From: Chrysoperla carnea
Taxonomy: Eukaryota > Arthropoda > Insecta > Neuroptera > Chrysopidae
NCBI RefSeq assembly: GCF_905475395.1
Contig: NC_058339.1
Location: forward strand, 72,320,520-72,384,519
Reading direction: 5' to 3'
DNA length: 64,000 nt
A program made the position numbers and the translations under genes. Of the stretch, positions 48,000 through 59,456 are shown piece by piece (position 1 is the first letter of the stretch; every line of letters starts with the position of its first letter). The notes under the pieces are model-generated. The model made no database searches and was not told where the DNA came from. It saw only the letters and a list, made by a program, of their open reading frames with translations.

Positions 48000-50560
48000 T
48001 GTATTGTTTTTAATTTGTTGTTATTTTTATGTGTTTCTTTTAAGCCTTTTAAATCCAATTCCATTGTGCAGAACATTTTATAAAAAGGTACTGGGAAAAT
48101 GAAAGGAAGGGTATGCAGCCTTTAGTTAATTGAGTTGAGAACTACCCCGGTATTAAGAACTTGTAAGAGTTTGTTCTTACATCTGAAAAGGTTGAAACCT
48201 ATTAAAATACGACATAAAACCAAAAGAACTATGTTTGAGAATTTATTCCGCAATAATGTTGAGTACAAACAACAGGCGTTGCTTAGGTAATATTTGTCTA
48301 CAAAGCAAAGTCGTAAGTATCTATCGAATGTACATACATTCGGTAGAAATGCAATTGCAATGTCGTTATTACCTCCCAGGTCAGAAAAAAAAGCGTGTGG
48401 AAACTAACTAAGAATAATATGAATTTTGGTTTCTAGATACTTTTTTCTAAATGAAAACAACAAATTCAAAAAGAAAATTTCGATTTTAATTTGTGTGATT
48501 ATTCGTAGTTAGGGAAAAACCACACAAAAAAATGACCTTGCGGTGAAGTACAAGTCCCTACAATCGAAAATGTTGGAAATTGGTTTGTTAAAAATATGGT
48601 GATATTGAAAATATCAAAAATTTTGAAAACCAATTTTAATCACTTTCTAATTACAGTGAAGAAATACTTAAGAGTCTGTAAATTCTTCAATGTTGTACTT
48701 CATTGATGACATATAGTGTTGATGAAGATGATGTTGAAGAAAGAAGTGGAAATTAACCACAGAATGAAATTATGATGTGAAATATGATGAATCAACTCAC
48801 CAAACCTAGACGAAAAGATGGATGCTACGTTAAAAGCTCTCTGATGTTAAGTTGAACAAGTCTAAGTTTACGGAAGTTTTCAGTTCATCATTTGAATTAA
48901 ATTTATCGATCGAATTTGAAGATAGTGAAATTTTCTTAATTTTCGGTAAAATTATGCGAAAAGTTTTCACTATCTACGTTACAACGAATATCGATTGAAT
49001 ATTCGTCTATGAAATTCAAATAATGAAGATTGCGATAATAATAATAGTCGGAACTTGATATTAAATATCAAATGCCTTACGATCACTCATAGAGTGTTTT
49101 GGTTAAAAGTGTGGATTATATATAATAGGCAGCGACTTGATGAAAATGTTAGATTGAGGTGTAAGTAACATAGTAAAAATTAATTAAACTCGAGACTCTT
49201 GAACATGGTGAAATGGGGATTTATTTTCGGGTTTAAACCGTTTTTTTTTTTCTTTTTTTTGTTGTTGCGAAATCTAAAGTAATGGGAATAGTTTTTTACG
49301 ATACTAGTTGGATAACAGCAACGTACGCCTGCGAAAGCACAACTAGTCCGTAGTACGAGTTAGACAATCATAGAAGTACGTTAATAATGCGTTATCACAC
49401 GTATATGGTACAAAACATTATCTACGTATTTAAAATGTGAAAATAAACGACAATTATCATTTATAATTTGCCAATTTCTATATAAAATCTGTCAAAACTG
49501 AATTATGATAACCCTAGAGCGATAATTAATTTTTCTCACTCATAGCTCGTACTGAGTGAGAAAAGAACTTCTTTTCTCACGGGCGTAGATAAAGTTTATT
49601 TACTTACTTTAAAGACAGAATTGTTTGAATTTTAGCCGCAAGTGGTAAAATCTAAAAGAAAAAATGGTGTGTTTTTCAATAACCATAAATTAAAAAAAAA
49701 AAGTTAATTTTATGTTACTAATTATCTTTTCTTAAAATTATAAGGTTTAGTCCTCGGTTAGCAGTGGGAAAAGAAAATGAAGTTAATGATTTCACTTTTT
49801 GCTGATCGAGAATTAGATCGATCTTAATTTAAAAATTGATTCAAATCGATTTTTGCTAGCTAGCAGCGACAAAATATGAGGGCAAACAAAATATGTGAAG
49901 AAAGTTTTAAAAAATAATGTTATTGATTGCATAAGTATAGGCAAGCTGTATTACATAAAAGCAGTTATGATTGTGTATATATATCTTCCGATTCAGTAAC
50001 GTTAATAATAAGTCGAATATTTTAAAGCTCCTTTAAAACAATGTTTATTACAAAATTATTTATGGGATGATTAAACATACAAATTTTTAAAATTACTGCT
50101 AAGTTATCATAGCTGAACGGAACTGTTTTGCCTCATTTATACCATGAACTGTGATAATGAATCAAGAACATTGCAGAACTTGGATAAATATTGACTAGAA
50201 AAGTCCTTACAGTTCTCAATGAAGAGTGAGCCGTAACTCAATTAATAAATTGGCCTATTACAGCTATTGTATTAAAGCTATTCGAAATAAACACAGAAGC
50301 TACATGAACATTAGGCTTAAATAAATTCACAAAAATCAAAATAAATATTTACAATTCTTTCAGAAAGTAAAAAACAGATTTCATTTTCATCTCGTTTCAT
50401 TTTTTATCAAATAAAAGACGAAATTTAATAAATCATTTACTTCTTTACAAATAATTTACTATAAAATGAGGAATCTGAAATGAAAATTATGGACTCGAAG
50501 GATTCTATATTTGGAATTGTATGTGTTTAAGAAATACTGCTTAAAATAAAAGAAAAATTG
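48000..50560. other. Intergenic spacer between convergent genes
   Basis: About 2.6 kb between the 3' ends of the transporter and mRpL12 genes. No exon, tRNA or known repeat family. A 26-base palindrome (CTATCGAATGTA, two bases, complement) lies at 48321-48346, and a CTCACGGGCGTAGATAAA motif at about 49577-49594. Confidence 0.5.
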
Positions 50561-50561
50561 T

Positions 50562-50595
50562 TTTATTAACTAATTTTTTACAAAAATGTTTTATT
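50562..50595 (-). promoter_or_regulatory. Candidate poly(A) signals of mRpL12
   Basis: Minus-strand AATAAA hexamers at 50590-50595 and 50562-50567, about 70 and 100 bases past the stop codon at 50666. Confidence 0.45.
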
Positions 50596-50665
50596 AAACA
50601 AACAAATAAACGAGCTAATTAATAACATAAAATTATTTAATATATATAAAACGAAAATAATTACA

Positions 50666-51456
50666 TTATTCAATTTCAACAACCGCTCCAACTTTAGTTA
50701 AAGCTTCTTTTAATTTTTCAGCTTCATCTTTTGCAATATCAGCTTTAACAACTGTTGGTGCACTTTCAACAAACTTCTTGGCTTGGACTAAATTCATACC
50801 TTCTAATAAATTTTTAATTTCCTTAATTAGTGCTACTTTTTGTTTTTCATCGAATTTAGTAAGCTTGACGGTGAAAGCTGTTTTCACCTGAAAAAAAAAG
50901 TACATCAAATTTAAATTCACTTTCGAAATAATACTCATACAACCATTTTATTAACGGGTGTCTAGTAAGAAACTAACTCAATTTAAAACTCCCTAAGTAC
51001 ACGCTGTGCTGGGCATATTATTCATTTTGAGGAGTATACTGTACTTACAACTTTGGGAGCCACTTCTTCTTCTTCAACTGGCGCAGCTACAGCTCCTCCA
51101 ACAGCAAAACCTCCAGCGGGTAAAATCGGTGCATCCGGGAGATTTAATCGTTTCTTTAATGCTTCACTCAATTCTGATACTTCTAATAAGTTTAATTGGG
51201 AAATGGCATTTACAATATTTTCTATTTTCGGTGGAAATGTTTTTTCTACATTACTTGGTGGAGGTACTGTTAAAGGTTCATTTGGTGTAACTTGTGCCGT
51301 TACTGCTGTTCTGGATATAGTACTATAAAAAGAAAAAGTTTTAATTTAGGTTATGTTTGATAAAATCCATCGTGAATTATGTTAAGAAAAATACCTTTTA
51401 GAAAAATGCCTGTATAGCTTAAAGCACTGACTCATGGGTGTACGAATATTTTGCAT
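50666..51456 (-). CDS. mRpL12: Mitochondrial ribosomal protein L12 (bL12m), three exons
   Basis: The mitochondrial form of the L7/L12 stalk protein, which recruits translation factors to the large ribosomal subunit. Exons 51456-51395, 51322-51049 and 50887-50666 join in frame (AAAAG/GTATTT to TTATAG/TACT; AAAGTT/GTAAGT to TTTCAG/GTGAAA) to give 185 residues, normal for the family. The first roughly 30 residues are basic and free of acidic residues, as expected of a mitochondrial import signal. Residues 53-85 form the N-terminal dimerisation domain (ending EALKKRLNLPD), 86-112 a Gly/Ala/Glu hinge and 113-185 the conserved C-terminal domain, with KTAFTVKLTKFDEKQKVALI, EGMNLVQAKKFVE and a final KVGAVVEIE. 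The gene is convergent with the transporter upstream of it. Identification is firm. Confidence 0.95.
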
Positions 51457-51499
51457 TTTTATAAACACTTAGAAATAAATTAATAAAATCGAATAATTT

Positions 51500-53529
51500 T
51501 AATAAATACAGTAATATCTTAAATGATACAGAAGTAATCACACAATTCTCTAATATTATAATGTTGAATAATAGATGGCGTTTGCTGTTCAAGAAAGTAG
51601 AATTCAAACCATTCAAATTAAATTATTTTATTATATAATTTCAAAATGTGAAATAAAACAAAATTGTATTGTTAATATTTATTTTCTAATTTAGATATAA
51701 TAAATTATAATTAATTACTCGTATAAATTAAAAACAATCATAAAAATTTCATCAATGTATTATTTAAACAAGGGATCAAATAAATACACATAAGTGAATA
51801 ATTGCCGTAAGACAATTTTAAAAGCAATTATTTTGCTTTCGATTATATAATCAAGAATAAATATTTATCTTCAATCAAAATTATGCATACACCTTAATAA
51901 AAAACTGTATTCTTTTTAAAATAACTTCAAAACAAGGTGGTGAGATTTTTTTGAGTTTCACTTCAAAACTTTAGAATGCCTTTTTATTGCAATTAAAAAA
52001 AAATTCATATAAGAAGTATATACGCAATAATTGATTAGAATTCAATAAATAAAATGTTTAATTTATTACCGTCATGTTTTTCAATGATTTTTATCTTTAT
52101 GTACTGATTTTAACTAGAAATAATTAACATTATTAAACAAAAATAATTGGCATATATGTTTATTATATAATCATGAGTTTTCCACTACATTTCACTATTT
52201 AACGTTTACTTATGTCTTCATGGATAAAAACAGAATAAAACGCGTAAAAGTAGGGATGAAAGTAGGTTAAAGTTATTATTTTATTGTTGTAAAATAATAT
52301 AATAAAGAAATTATTAAATTATGTTCAATTATAAAATATGGGTAGGTATAATAAAATAATTTCGCACAAGAGTTAAAAAAAGACCTATTTGAAAATTTTG
52401 AGCTTCAAATGACTCAAAATCAATTCATTAATCGATTAGTATAAGTAGCTTCGGTGATACAAATAAATTTTTTCAGAGATGTTGAAAAAGTGATGCAAAC
52501 AATTGATAACAAAATTTTTATTTATCACTTCAAGTGAAGAATTACTAACTAAACGGGCAGTAAAGTGAAGTTATTTTTTGAAAGTCTTTAGAAGTAAGCA
52601 AAATATGAAAAAATACTTATTAAACAAAGAGGATGATATAGAATAGTGACGTAATTGAACGGTATCGTCAGACTACATATAAAACTCTGTTGTGAAAAAA
52701 AGAGACGGGCAATAATCTATGAATGCTTATAACTTCTTTGTTTTTTAATCAATTTTAATTTTTGACATTTTTATGGATAATGTGGCAAATTCTTTATCTT
52801 TCTTTTTTTTACCTTTTTATCTCGAAAACCAATAATTTATCAAATGAATCAAACTTTTGTGTTTTTTTTTTCAAATAAAAATAAATTTGATAAAAGTTCA
52901 AAATTATTTCTTTCATTTTAACATATTTATTGGATTTTGTCGCTAGCATAATTCTAGGAAGATAATGTAAGTTTTGATCAAATTCAACCGAAAGAGAAAA
53001 ATTAAGTAGCATTTGAATGAATAACTTATCTATTTATATAATTGAATTAATATCCTACACTTAATTACATTTATGGCTATTGTGCATAAAAAAAATACCA
53101 TTTGGTATGCATATATAAAATAATATCATATAATTACAAATTTAATTGTTTTAAATTGGTAAATTTTTCTACTAAAATATACCCGTTGTGTAATAAATAT
53201 TAAGACTTTAACAGCTTCTGTGCAAGCTATAACCAAGAACCGAATCAATTACAATTTAAAGATTTATTCAGATAAAGAAAATACCAAACAATTTTCCAAT
53301 TTTCGAAAAAATGCCAGCCATATTTAGAAAATGGTAGAAAGATAATAGCGATTCTAGGAATGCTTGGAATTTCCTTAGTTTTCCGTTTTTTTTAGTTCTA
53401 CCGATCTCTACGTTTATTTTTAGCTAGCAGCAAGTTTGGCAGAAAATGAAGAATCCTTAGCTAAAATAAACATTACCAAAAATTAAAAATATCGCAAAAA
53501 TTATATTATTTTTTCTACCGCATACATTT
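51500..53529. other. Gene-free AT-rich stretch upstream of mRpL12
   Basis: The 5' flank of mRpL12 followed by about 2 kb without a recognisable exon, RNA gene or repeat. Confidence 0.5.
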
Positions 53530-53862
53530 ATGATGATACTTTCAAATTCATCAGAAATTTTTGTGAACACATCCCATTTTGTTCTCAAATGTATCTCAAG
53601 ACCTTTAGATCAAGAGCCAGTGAACTTTTTTGAAATAGAAAAGTATCAAAGCCGCAACTACTCTTTCACACTAACGACTGATGTGAAGGGGGCTAATTTG
53701 GTGTTTTTTTTTAAAAAGTATAAAATGGGTGGAGGATCGGGAGTCCTTTATTATCTATTAAGCAATGTTGTAAAAATAAACAAGGCCGGAAATAGCACAA
53801 TCTTGCAGAAAATGAAAAAGTCCGACCTGAAAGTGCAACTTGCAGCCTTATTAAAAGATTGA
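53530..53862 (+). CDS. Orphan 110-codon reading frame, possibly transposon- or gene-derived
   Basis: An open frame of 110 codons with less extreme base composition than its surroundings. I recognise no domain. Its last roughly 27 codons (NKAGNSTILQKMKKSDLKVQ and onward) have a degenerate inverted copy on the minus strand at about 53916-54000, in which KM, LKVQ and AA are kept but two stops interrupt it. Keeping amino acids between two diverged copies hints at former coding function. No splice-linked partner exon was found, so it may be a fossil exon, a fragment of a transposon gene or chance. Confidence 0.25.
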   Translation: MMILSNSSEIFVNTSHFVLKCISRPLDQEPVNFFEIEKYQSRNYSFTLTTDVKGANLVFFFKKYKMGGGSGVLYYLLSNVVKINKAGNSTILQKMKKSDLKVQLAALLKD

Positions 53863-54020
53863 AAGTTGTAGACATTTACAAAAAATTCCGGGAATCATCT
53901 ATTAGAAAAATTTTGTAAAACTTAACTAGGCCGCAAATTGAACTTTCAGGTTTGCGTTTTCCATTTTCTACAAGATTATTATATTTGAGAACTTGCTTAT
54001 GTTTACATAATTTTTGTAAT

Positions 54021-54297
54021 GGGTTAGGTTTTTTTATATTGGCTGTCCACGAAGGACACACTTAGCTAGGCTATATAGCCCATTGTGATACCATATATGT
54101 GTTTTATAACTCTTTCCGCTGATAATTTCATTTATCAGCTCCTCAATTTCAGAGGCTGAGAGCACCTCCTTCATGCATTTATCATGCACTTCACCAGCCC
54201 ATAACAACTCTTAATTAAATTAATTTTTGTTGCGCTACCCTGGGCATACCGCGGACAGAATTGGTTTCGTCTTAACCAGCTGAGCTATCACGACGAC
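54021..54297 (-). mobile_element. tRNA-derived SINE, second copy, B box lost
   Basis: Same family and orientation as 12702-12992: tRNA-like head (GATAGCTCAGCTGGTTAAGA), body and the ATCACAATGGGCTATATAGC tail ending CCTAACCC. Direct repeats TTTTGTAAT (9 bp exact, 12 bp with one mismatch) flank it at about 54009-54020 and 54298-54309. The B-box segment present in the other copy has been replaced by an A-rich stretch, so this copy cannot have a normal polymerase III promoter. Confidence 0.8.
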
Positions 54298-54309
54298 AAA
54301 TTTTGTAAT

Positions 54310-54620
54310 AACCTTTTATTATAATTCAAAAAAGTACACGAGCTCTTGGTCCACTCGCTTTTTTCGCAGCTCGGCATTGGTGAACAACTTTAAACGAACG
54401 CATATACTTCTCGCTATTTCTCCAATTAACTTTTGAATAAAATCCAAAGTACACATTATGTATATTTCTCGATATTTGCTTATATCTATTGTTGTTTTTT
54501 GATTATTTAAAAATTTTTTTAAATATAATATCTGTAATTAAATTTAATTTTAATGACGTAATTTTATTTTGAACAGGAATTTAATGTTTTAAAAATATAA
54601 ATTACTCATCACTATGATAT
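54310..54620. other. Spacer, no gene
   Basis: AT-rich, nothing recognised. Confidence 0.4.
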
Positions 54621-54945
54621 GCTTTAGGATATAGACGGCACGAGTATAAGCGTTTAAATATATAATTTTGTTAAATTCTTCGAAGTTTGATACGATACAA
54701 GCCATGATAAAATTGTAGGATAATTTAAAAAAATAAATATATTTATTAATCTATTAGTCAAAACAAAGGTAGTAAAAGGCTTTAGGATATTGACGTCACT
54801 GTTAGGATATAAGCGAGTAAATGTTAAATTGTGTTAATTTCTTCGAAGTTTGTGATACGATACAAGCTGTGATAAAATTGTATGATTATTTAAAAAAAAA
54901 AAATAAAATGCGTTAGAATGCCTATCAATTAGTCAAAACAGAATA
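54621..54945 (+). repeat. About 158-bp tandem duplication
   Basis: GCTTTAGGATAT begins both units (54621 and 54779). Each contains TTCTTCGAAGTTTG, ATACGATACAAGC, TGATAAAATTGTA and TTAGTCAAAACA in the same order. The second unit has an extra TTAGGATATAAGCG. Function unknown; no reading frame. Confidence 0.65.
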
Positions 54946-55731
54946 AAATTTATTTGTTTAATGATATTAACGCCGGGAAAAGGATGGGTTTTTTTTCAGT
55001 TTATTAATTATTTCCTACAAAACGTTTAAAAACCATTCAAATTTGTTTAATAAAGTTTGAAAATTCCATCAAATATAGAAAAAATCTGATTATTCGTTGA
55101 TAATTTCCAAGATATCACAATTATTCATGATGGATTTTACAAAATTAAGATGATTTTTATATTTTTTGATGGATTTTACCCAATTAATTTGTGAGTTTCG
55201 GCAAAATAAAATTAAAGATCGATTTCTTAAAAAATTTAAATTTCTGCTTTATCACGAAAAATTTATATGTGAAGTTTACCGCGATTGTTAGTCAATGTTT
55301 GACATCATGAATCACAAACGGATTATTCAATTTCAATGAGTCGTCTATGTTTATGTATTAATTGATCTAATAAGATCACCAAGATTTCTGGATGAAAGAT
55401 TCTCAGTGGCTGTCAGCTTTTTCATAACATTAAATGAAGACTTTCAAATATTTTGTTTATTCTAGGAAATTATTTTTGTCGAAATTGTTTACAAAAAAAA
55501 GGCTAAACAATTGAATCCTAAATTTACTTACTTTAAATAAATTGAGAATCCTAATAAAATGATATTCTAGCTACAAGCTTTCTGACGGTGGTATGGCTGA
55601 GGGCTTCCAGTTATTAGCTATTTACTTAAAACGCTCAACTTTCCTTTCTGGGTTCGCACTTCCACAACCTATTAGCTCCAATAAATAAGAAAAGCCTACT
55701 TACGTATAAACTATCTTACGAACATTAACAA
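54946..55731. other. Gene-free AT-rich stretch
   Basis: No exon or repeat family recognised. Confidence 0.45.
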
Positions 55732-56345
55732 GTGAAAACAAACAATTGACTGAGTTAATTGTTGAAATACCATGCATAGTCAGTGTTGATTTCACATCAC
55801 ATTACACATACAAACATGTGACACATACATAACTGATAATCAAGTATAGTACATATTATAAAATTTCCCCCTAACTGGCGCCCTCATGGGTAAACAGTGA
55901 TGTTTACGAAAAAATGTTTCAAACAAAAGTTGTTTAATTTTTGATAAGGAACATTTTTTACATTTAAACTTTTGTTCTATCTCTAACGTTTTACAAGATG
56001 GGTCCTACGGACCCAAGACCCAATTGAACTATGATGCTCATTTACGAACTTGACCTCACTTTTTACGTCCTGAGTACGCTTTAAGCATTTCAGCTCGATA
56101 TCTTTTTTCGTTTTTGAGTTATCGTGTCCACAGACGGGCGGACGGACGGACGGACAACCGGAAATGGACTAATTAGGTGATTTTATGAACACCTATGACC
56201 AAATTTTTTTCTTAGCATCATTATTTTTAAGCGTTACAAACTTGGGACTAAACTTAATATACTATGTATATTTCATATATATATGGTATAACTTGCGACT
56301 AAACTTAATATACTATGTATATTTCGTATATACATGGTATAAAAA
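55732..56345 (-). repeat. About 550-bp dispersed repeat, complete minus-strand copy with duplicated end
   Basis: It runs from CAATTGACTGAGTTAATTG through GATGGGTCCTACGGACCCAA, a (GGAC)n-like block (ACGGGCGGACGGACGGACGG) and GCGTTACAAACTTGGGACTA to TATATACATGGTATAAAAAT. The last 51 bp (56240-56290) are repeated in tandem (56291-56341). Confidence 0.75.
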
Positions 56346-57004
56346 TAATTTATAATATTTAAATAATTGATTTATAATTGTAGGAGTGTATAAAAATTAA
56401 AAAGTATTTCGTACGTCCTTTATTTATCACATTCGATTTCATCATATCTTCCGTCATTATCTCCTCATTTATTAAACATAAAAATAAAAAACAAATTCAA
56501 TCATCTCATCAATAAATATATCTTTTTACATACATGTCTATACATTTTTAAGTACTTTCTTTCAATATTTATTTAATAAAAATTTCTCTTTCAAAAATAT
56601 ATTAACTATATATGATTCTCTATATATGTATATGTATAAATCTATACGCATATAAATACAATAATTATGTATTGTATAATGGTTAATTATATATATCTTT
56701 TAAAGATATAAAGATTTTTAAAAGAAATCTTTTTAAAAAAATTAACAGCTTCTATTTGTGTAACTAAAATTAAAGAATAGGTGATGATTTGTCTATTTTT
56801 AAATTATAGTCAGTACAATTAGTAGTATTAAAAAAAAAGATATACTGATTTTCAAAAATAAAATTAATACGATAAATATATTAAGAAGTTTCGATACTAA
56901 AACGAAAGTGTTACCAAAAAAATGAAATGTTGTGTGTCAACTTATGAGTATTTAATACACCTTCTGTATAAATTTCAAGTCGATTCTCTGTACGGTTTAC
57001 GAAT
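56346..57004. other. Gene-free AT-rich stretch
   Basis: Low-complexity AT and TATATA runs at about 56590-56720. No exon seen. Confidence 0.45.
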
Positions 57005-57368
57005 ACATTAATTATTAAAACAGCTCTTTTTAACTGACTTCAAACAAAATAGGAGGATGTTATGCATCTGACAGTATTTTTTTTTATGTGTGTTACCTCA
57101 GAACTTTCGACTGGGTGAACCGATTTTGATAATTCTTTATATATTTGAAAGCTGGTGCTTCCCGTGTGGTGGTCCTATTTCATTTTGGCCCAGTTCTAAC
57201 AATGGCATCTATGAGAAAACCATATAAGTATTAAATTTGCATTAAGTATGCCGACAAGAGGACGAATAACTCAATATCACGCCAACCGATTTCGATAATT
57301 CTTTTTTAAGTGACAAATTAGTTAGTCACTTAATCTGAAGTACAGATTCACTAAAAATTACAAAATTA
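57005..57368 (-). repeat. Dispersed repeat of the GAAGTCGGTTAAAAA family, minus-strand copy
   Basis: The reverse complement ends TTTGAAGTCAGTTAAAAA and carries GGTTCACCCAGTCGAAAGTT, ACCACACGGGAAGCACCAGC and GCGTGATATTGAGTTATTCG, matching the 3' two-thirds of 15123-15655. A further repeat-like piece with AATCGAAACCGGTCTAGC follows at about 57439-57456. Confidence 0.6.
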
Positions 57369-57456
57369 TTTTTAATTTTAAGATTTTTTAATTTTTAATT
57401 TTAAGAGGTTGAATGCTACTGAAGAGGGTTGCCAAAGCAATCGAAACCGGTCTAGC

Positions 57457-57971
57457 TAAATAATAATAATTTTATAATCTAGCTAAATATTTTTATTGTG
57501 GGTCCTTAAGGGGATATATTTTAACAAAATGCATAATAGAGATAATTTAAAGAAAGTACAAGGAAATTTTATGTTACGTCATGTTAAATATCCTGATTAC
57601 TGAAATTGTGGGTAATGTATCCACATATTGGGCTGGCTACTAAATCAGAAGTACGTCTTTTTTTTTTAACTAATATTACAATTAATTCATAAAGTGTAGA
57701 GTTAAAGTAGCTATAATATTTAATTTTTCAAACAATTATTTGACTTCTTAAATTAATACTTTAAACTTTCAGAATTACCAATGCACAGATACGCAAACAA
57801 TACCTCGTGCAAGAAAAATGGAAAAAAAAACAAATTAAACCTAAATTTACCAACGCACAGAAATTCAAAATATATCGAGAGAGAAGAAAATACAAATAAA
57901 AACAATTAAAAAAAACTAATTACACTAATTACCTGCAAGATAACGCACCAAAAAACTAATATTTATAATTA
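57457..57971. other. Gene-free AT-rich stretch
   Basis: Nothing recognised beyond A- and T-rich runs. Confidence 0.4.
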
Positions 57972-58140
57972 ACTAAAGTCATACCCACCCGCTTCGCTGG
58001 GTTTAAAAGTAAAGATTGATAAAGATTGCTCTCGCTTATCGCCTTTCTATAACACTCGAAATAATGGTAAGGATTGTTTTACACAGGTAAAATATATGTA
58101 TGATTTTCTATTTTTTAAACTGTATAATAGTCGTAATTAT
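57972..58140 (-). mobile_element. Helitron-like element, first type, truncated
   Basis: The minus-strand 3' end has the hairpin ACCCAGCGAAGCGGGTGGGT then ATGACTTTAG, so the terminal CTAG is mutated. The body keeps TTTACTTTTAAACCC, GGCGATAAGCGAGAGC, AGTGTTATAGAAAGGC and TTACCTGTGTAAAAC, closely matching 8498-8640. Confidence 0.6.
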
Positions 58141-58908
58141 TCATATCGGGTGACCCACGATACCTCTCATTCTTTTTATTGGTTTATTTGGCGTAAAAGA
58201 ACAGTCTTGGCATTATAATACCACTATGTCTTACAAAGTATAGTAATGATAGATTTTTGTGAAATATTTTTAGTTTAATTCAGATGTACATGTATGAAAA
58301 AACATTACAGATAACCTAGTTTGAAATTGAAATGAATTTCATGACAAAAAGATGTTACAATTAATTTACATACAAGATATGTGTATGTTTTTTATTTTTT
58401 ATTTTATACTTTTTTAAACTTTTAAAAATGAATATTCACTTCATTGTGTTTTTTTAAAGTAAATAGGTACTATAATAATTCTTTAAAATTGTTTATGCAA
58501 TAAAATATATGTATAAATTAACATCATATCACCCGCATAAACAATAGTAACAATATACTTAGTTATTTACCTTAATAATATAGGTAAATGTGTAAATATA
58601 ACTTTATAGATTTACTGTTTAATCTTTTTACAATAAATGAACTACGTAAAATATAAATACATAGTCCAAGAAAATAGTTATTAAACGAGATAAAAATAGA
58701 AGATGAAATTGATTTGTTTGTACTATTCACCAGGTGATTATATGTACAGTCGAAGACACGATGTGCATAATTAAGTTTTGACAACAAAAGCTTGTCAATA
58801 GATAAGCTGCGTGTTTTTTAACAATGTTTAGATCTAATGCTTATGTTTAGACTTCATTATGACACCCTAGCCCCAATTATTAAGATGGTATTGCAACCAT
58901 ATTTTTAT
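58141..58908. other. Gene-free AT-rich stretch
   Basis: No exon or repeat family recognised. Confidence 0.45.
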
Positions 58909-59456
58909 ACCCTGTATATATAGAATCTATAGCAAGGTATACTAAATTTATTCTCAAGTTTGTAACTGCGAACAGATGCTACGAACAAAAATTTTGGTAT
59001 AGGTGTTCATAAAACCACCAAACCATAAGTGTCCATTTCTGGTTGTCTGTCTGTCTGTTCGCCTTTGGATACGATAACCCAAAAACCATAAGAGAGATAG
59101 ACTAAAATTTTCAAGGTAAAAAATGTTCCTCATAAAACAACTTTTGTTTGAAACATTTTATCGTAAATATCACCGTGTTTACTAAACCTATTTACCCGTG
59201 GTCCGGTGTCCATTGTCTCCAAAATTATAAATGATAGGTAGTTGACAATTTACAGATAGCTTCAACTAGTGGTCTTGTCAACTAGTGGTATGCTTAAACC
59301 AAATACGCGTTAGCCAAAAGACCGCCATAATTGTGTTGGTTTTTTTAACTCTTCTAATTTATAAAAAAATTATGTTAGCACTGATATTCCACACTTTCTA
59401 TTCAGGGTACTTCAACAATTAATTCAGCCAATTATTTGTTTTCACTTGTTTTTTGT
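58909..59456 (+). repeat. About 550-bp dispersed repeat, diverged plus-strand copy
   Basis: It keeps CTCAAGTTTGTAACTGCGAA, TGGTTGTCTGTCTGTCTGTT, AACAACTTTTGTTTGAAACA and the CAATTAATTCAGCCAATTAT, TTGTTTTCACTTG end. The middle is rearranged: the GAGTTCGTAAATGAGC block is missing and an unrelated segment with TAGCTTCAACTAGTG (also at about 12280) is present. Confidence 0.6.

Noticed and set aside
51006-51328. Plus-strand reading frames of 91-94 codons
   Set aside because: They are antisense to mRpL12 exon 2, which has a clear product, correct splice sites and reading frame.
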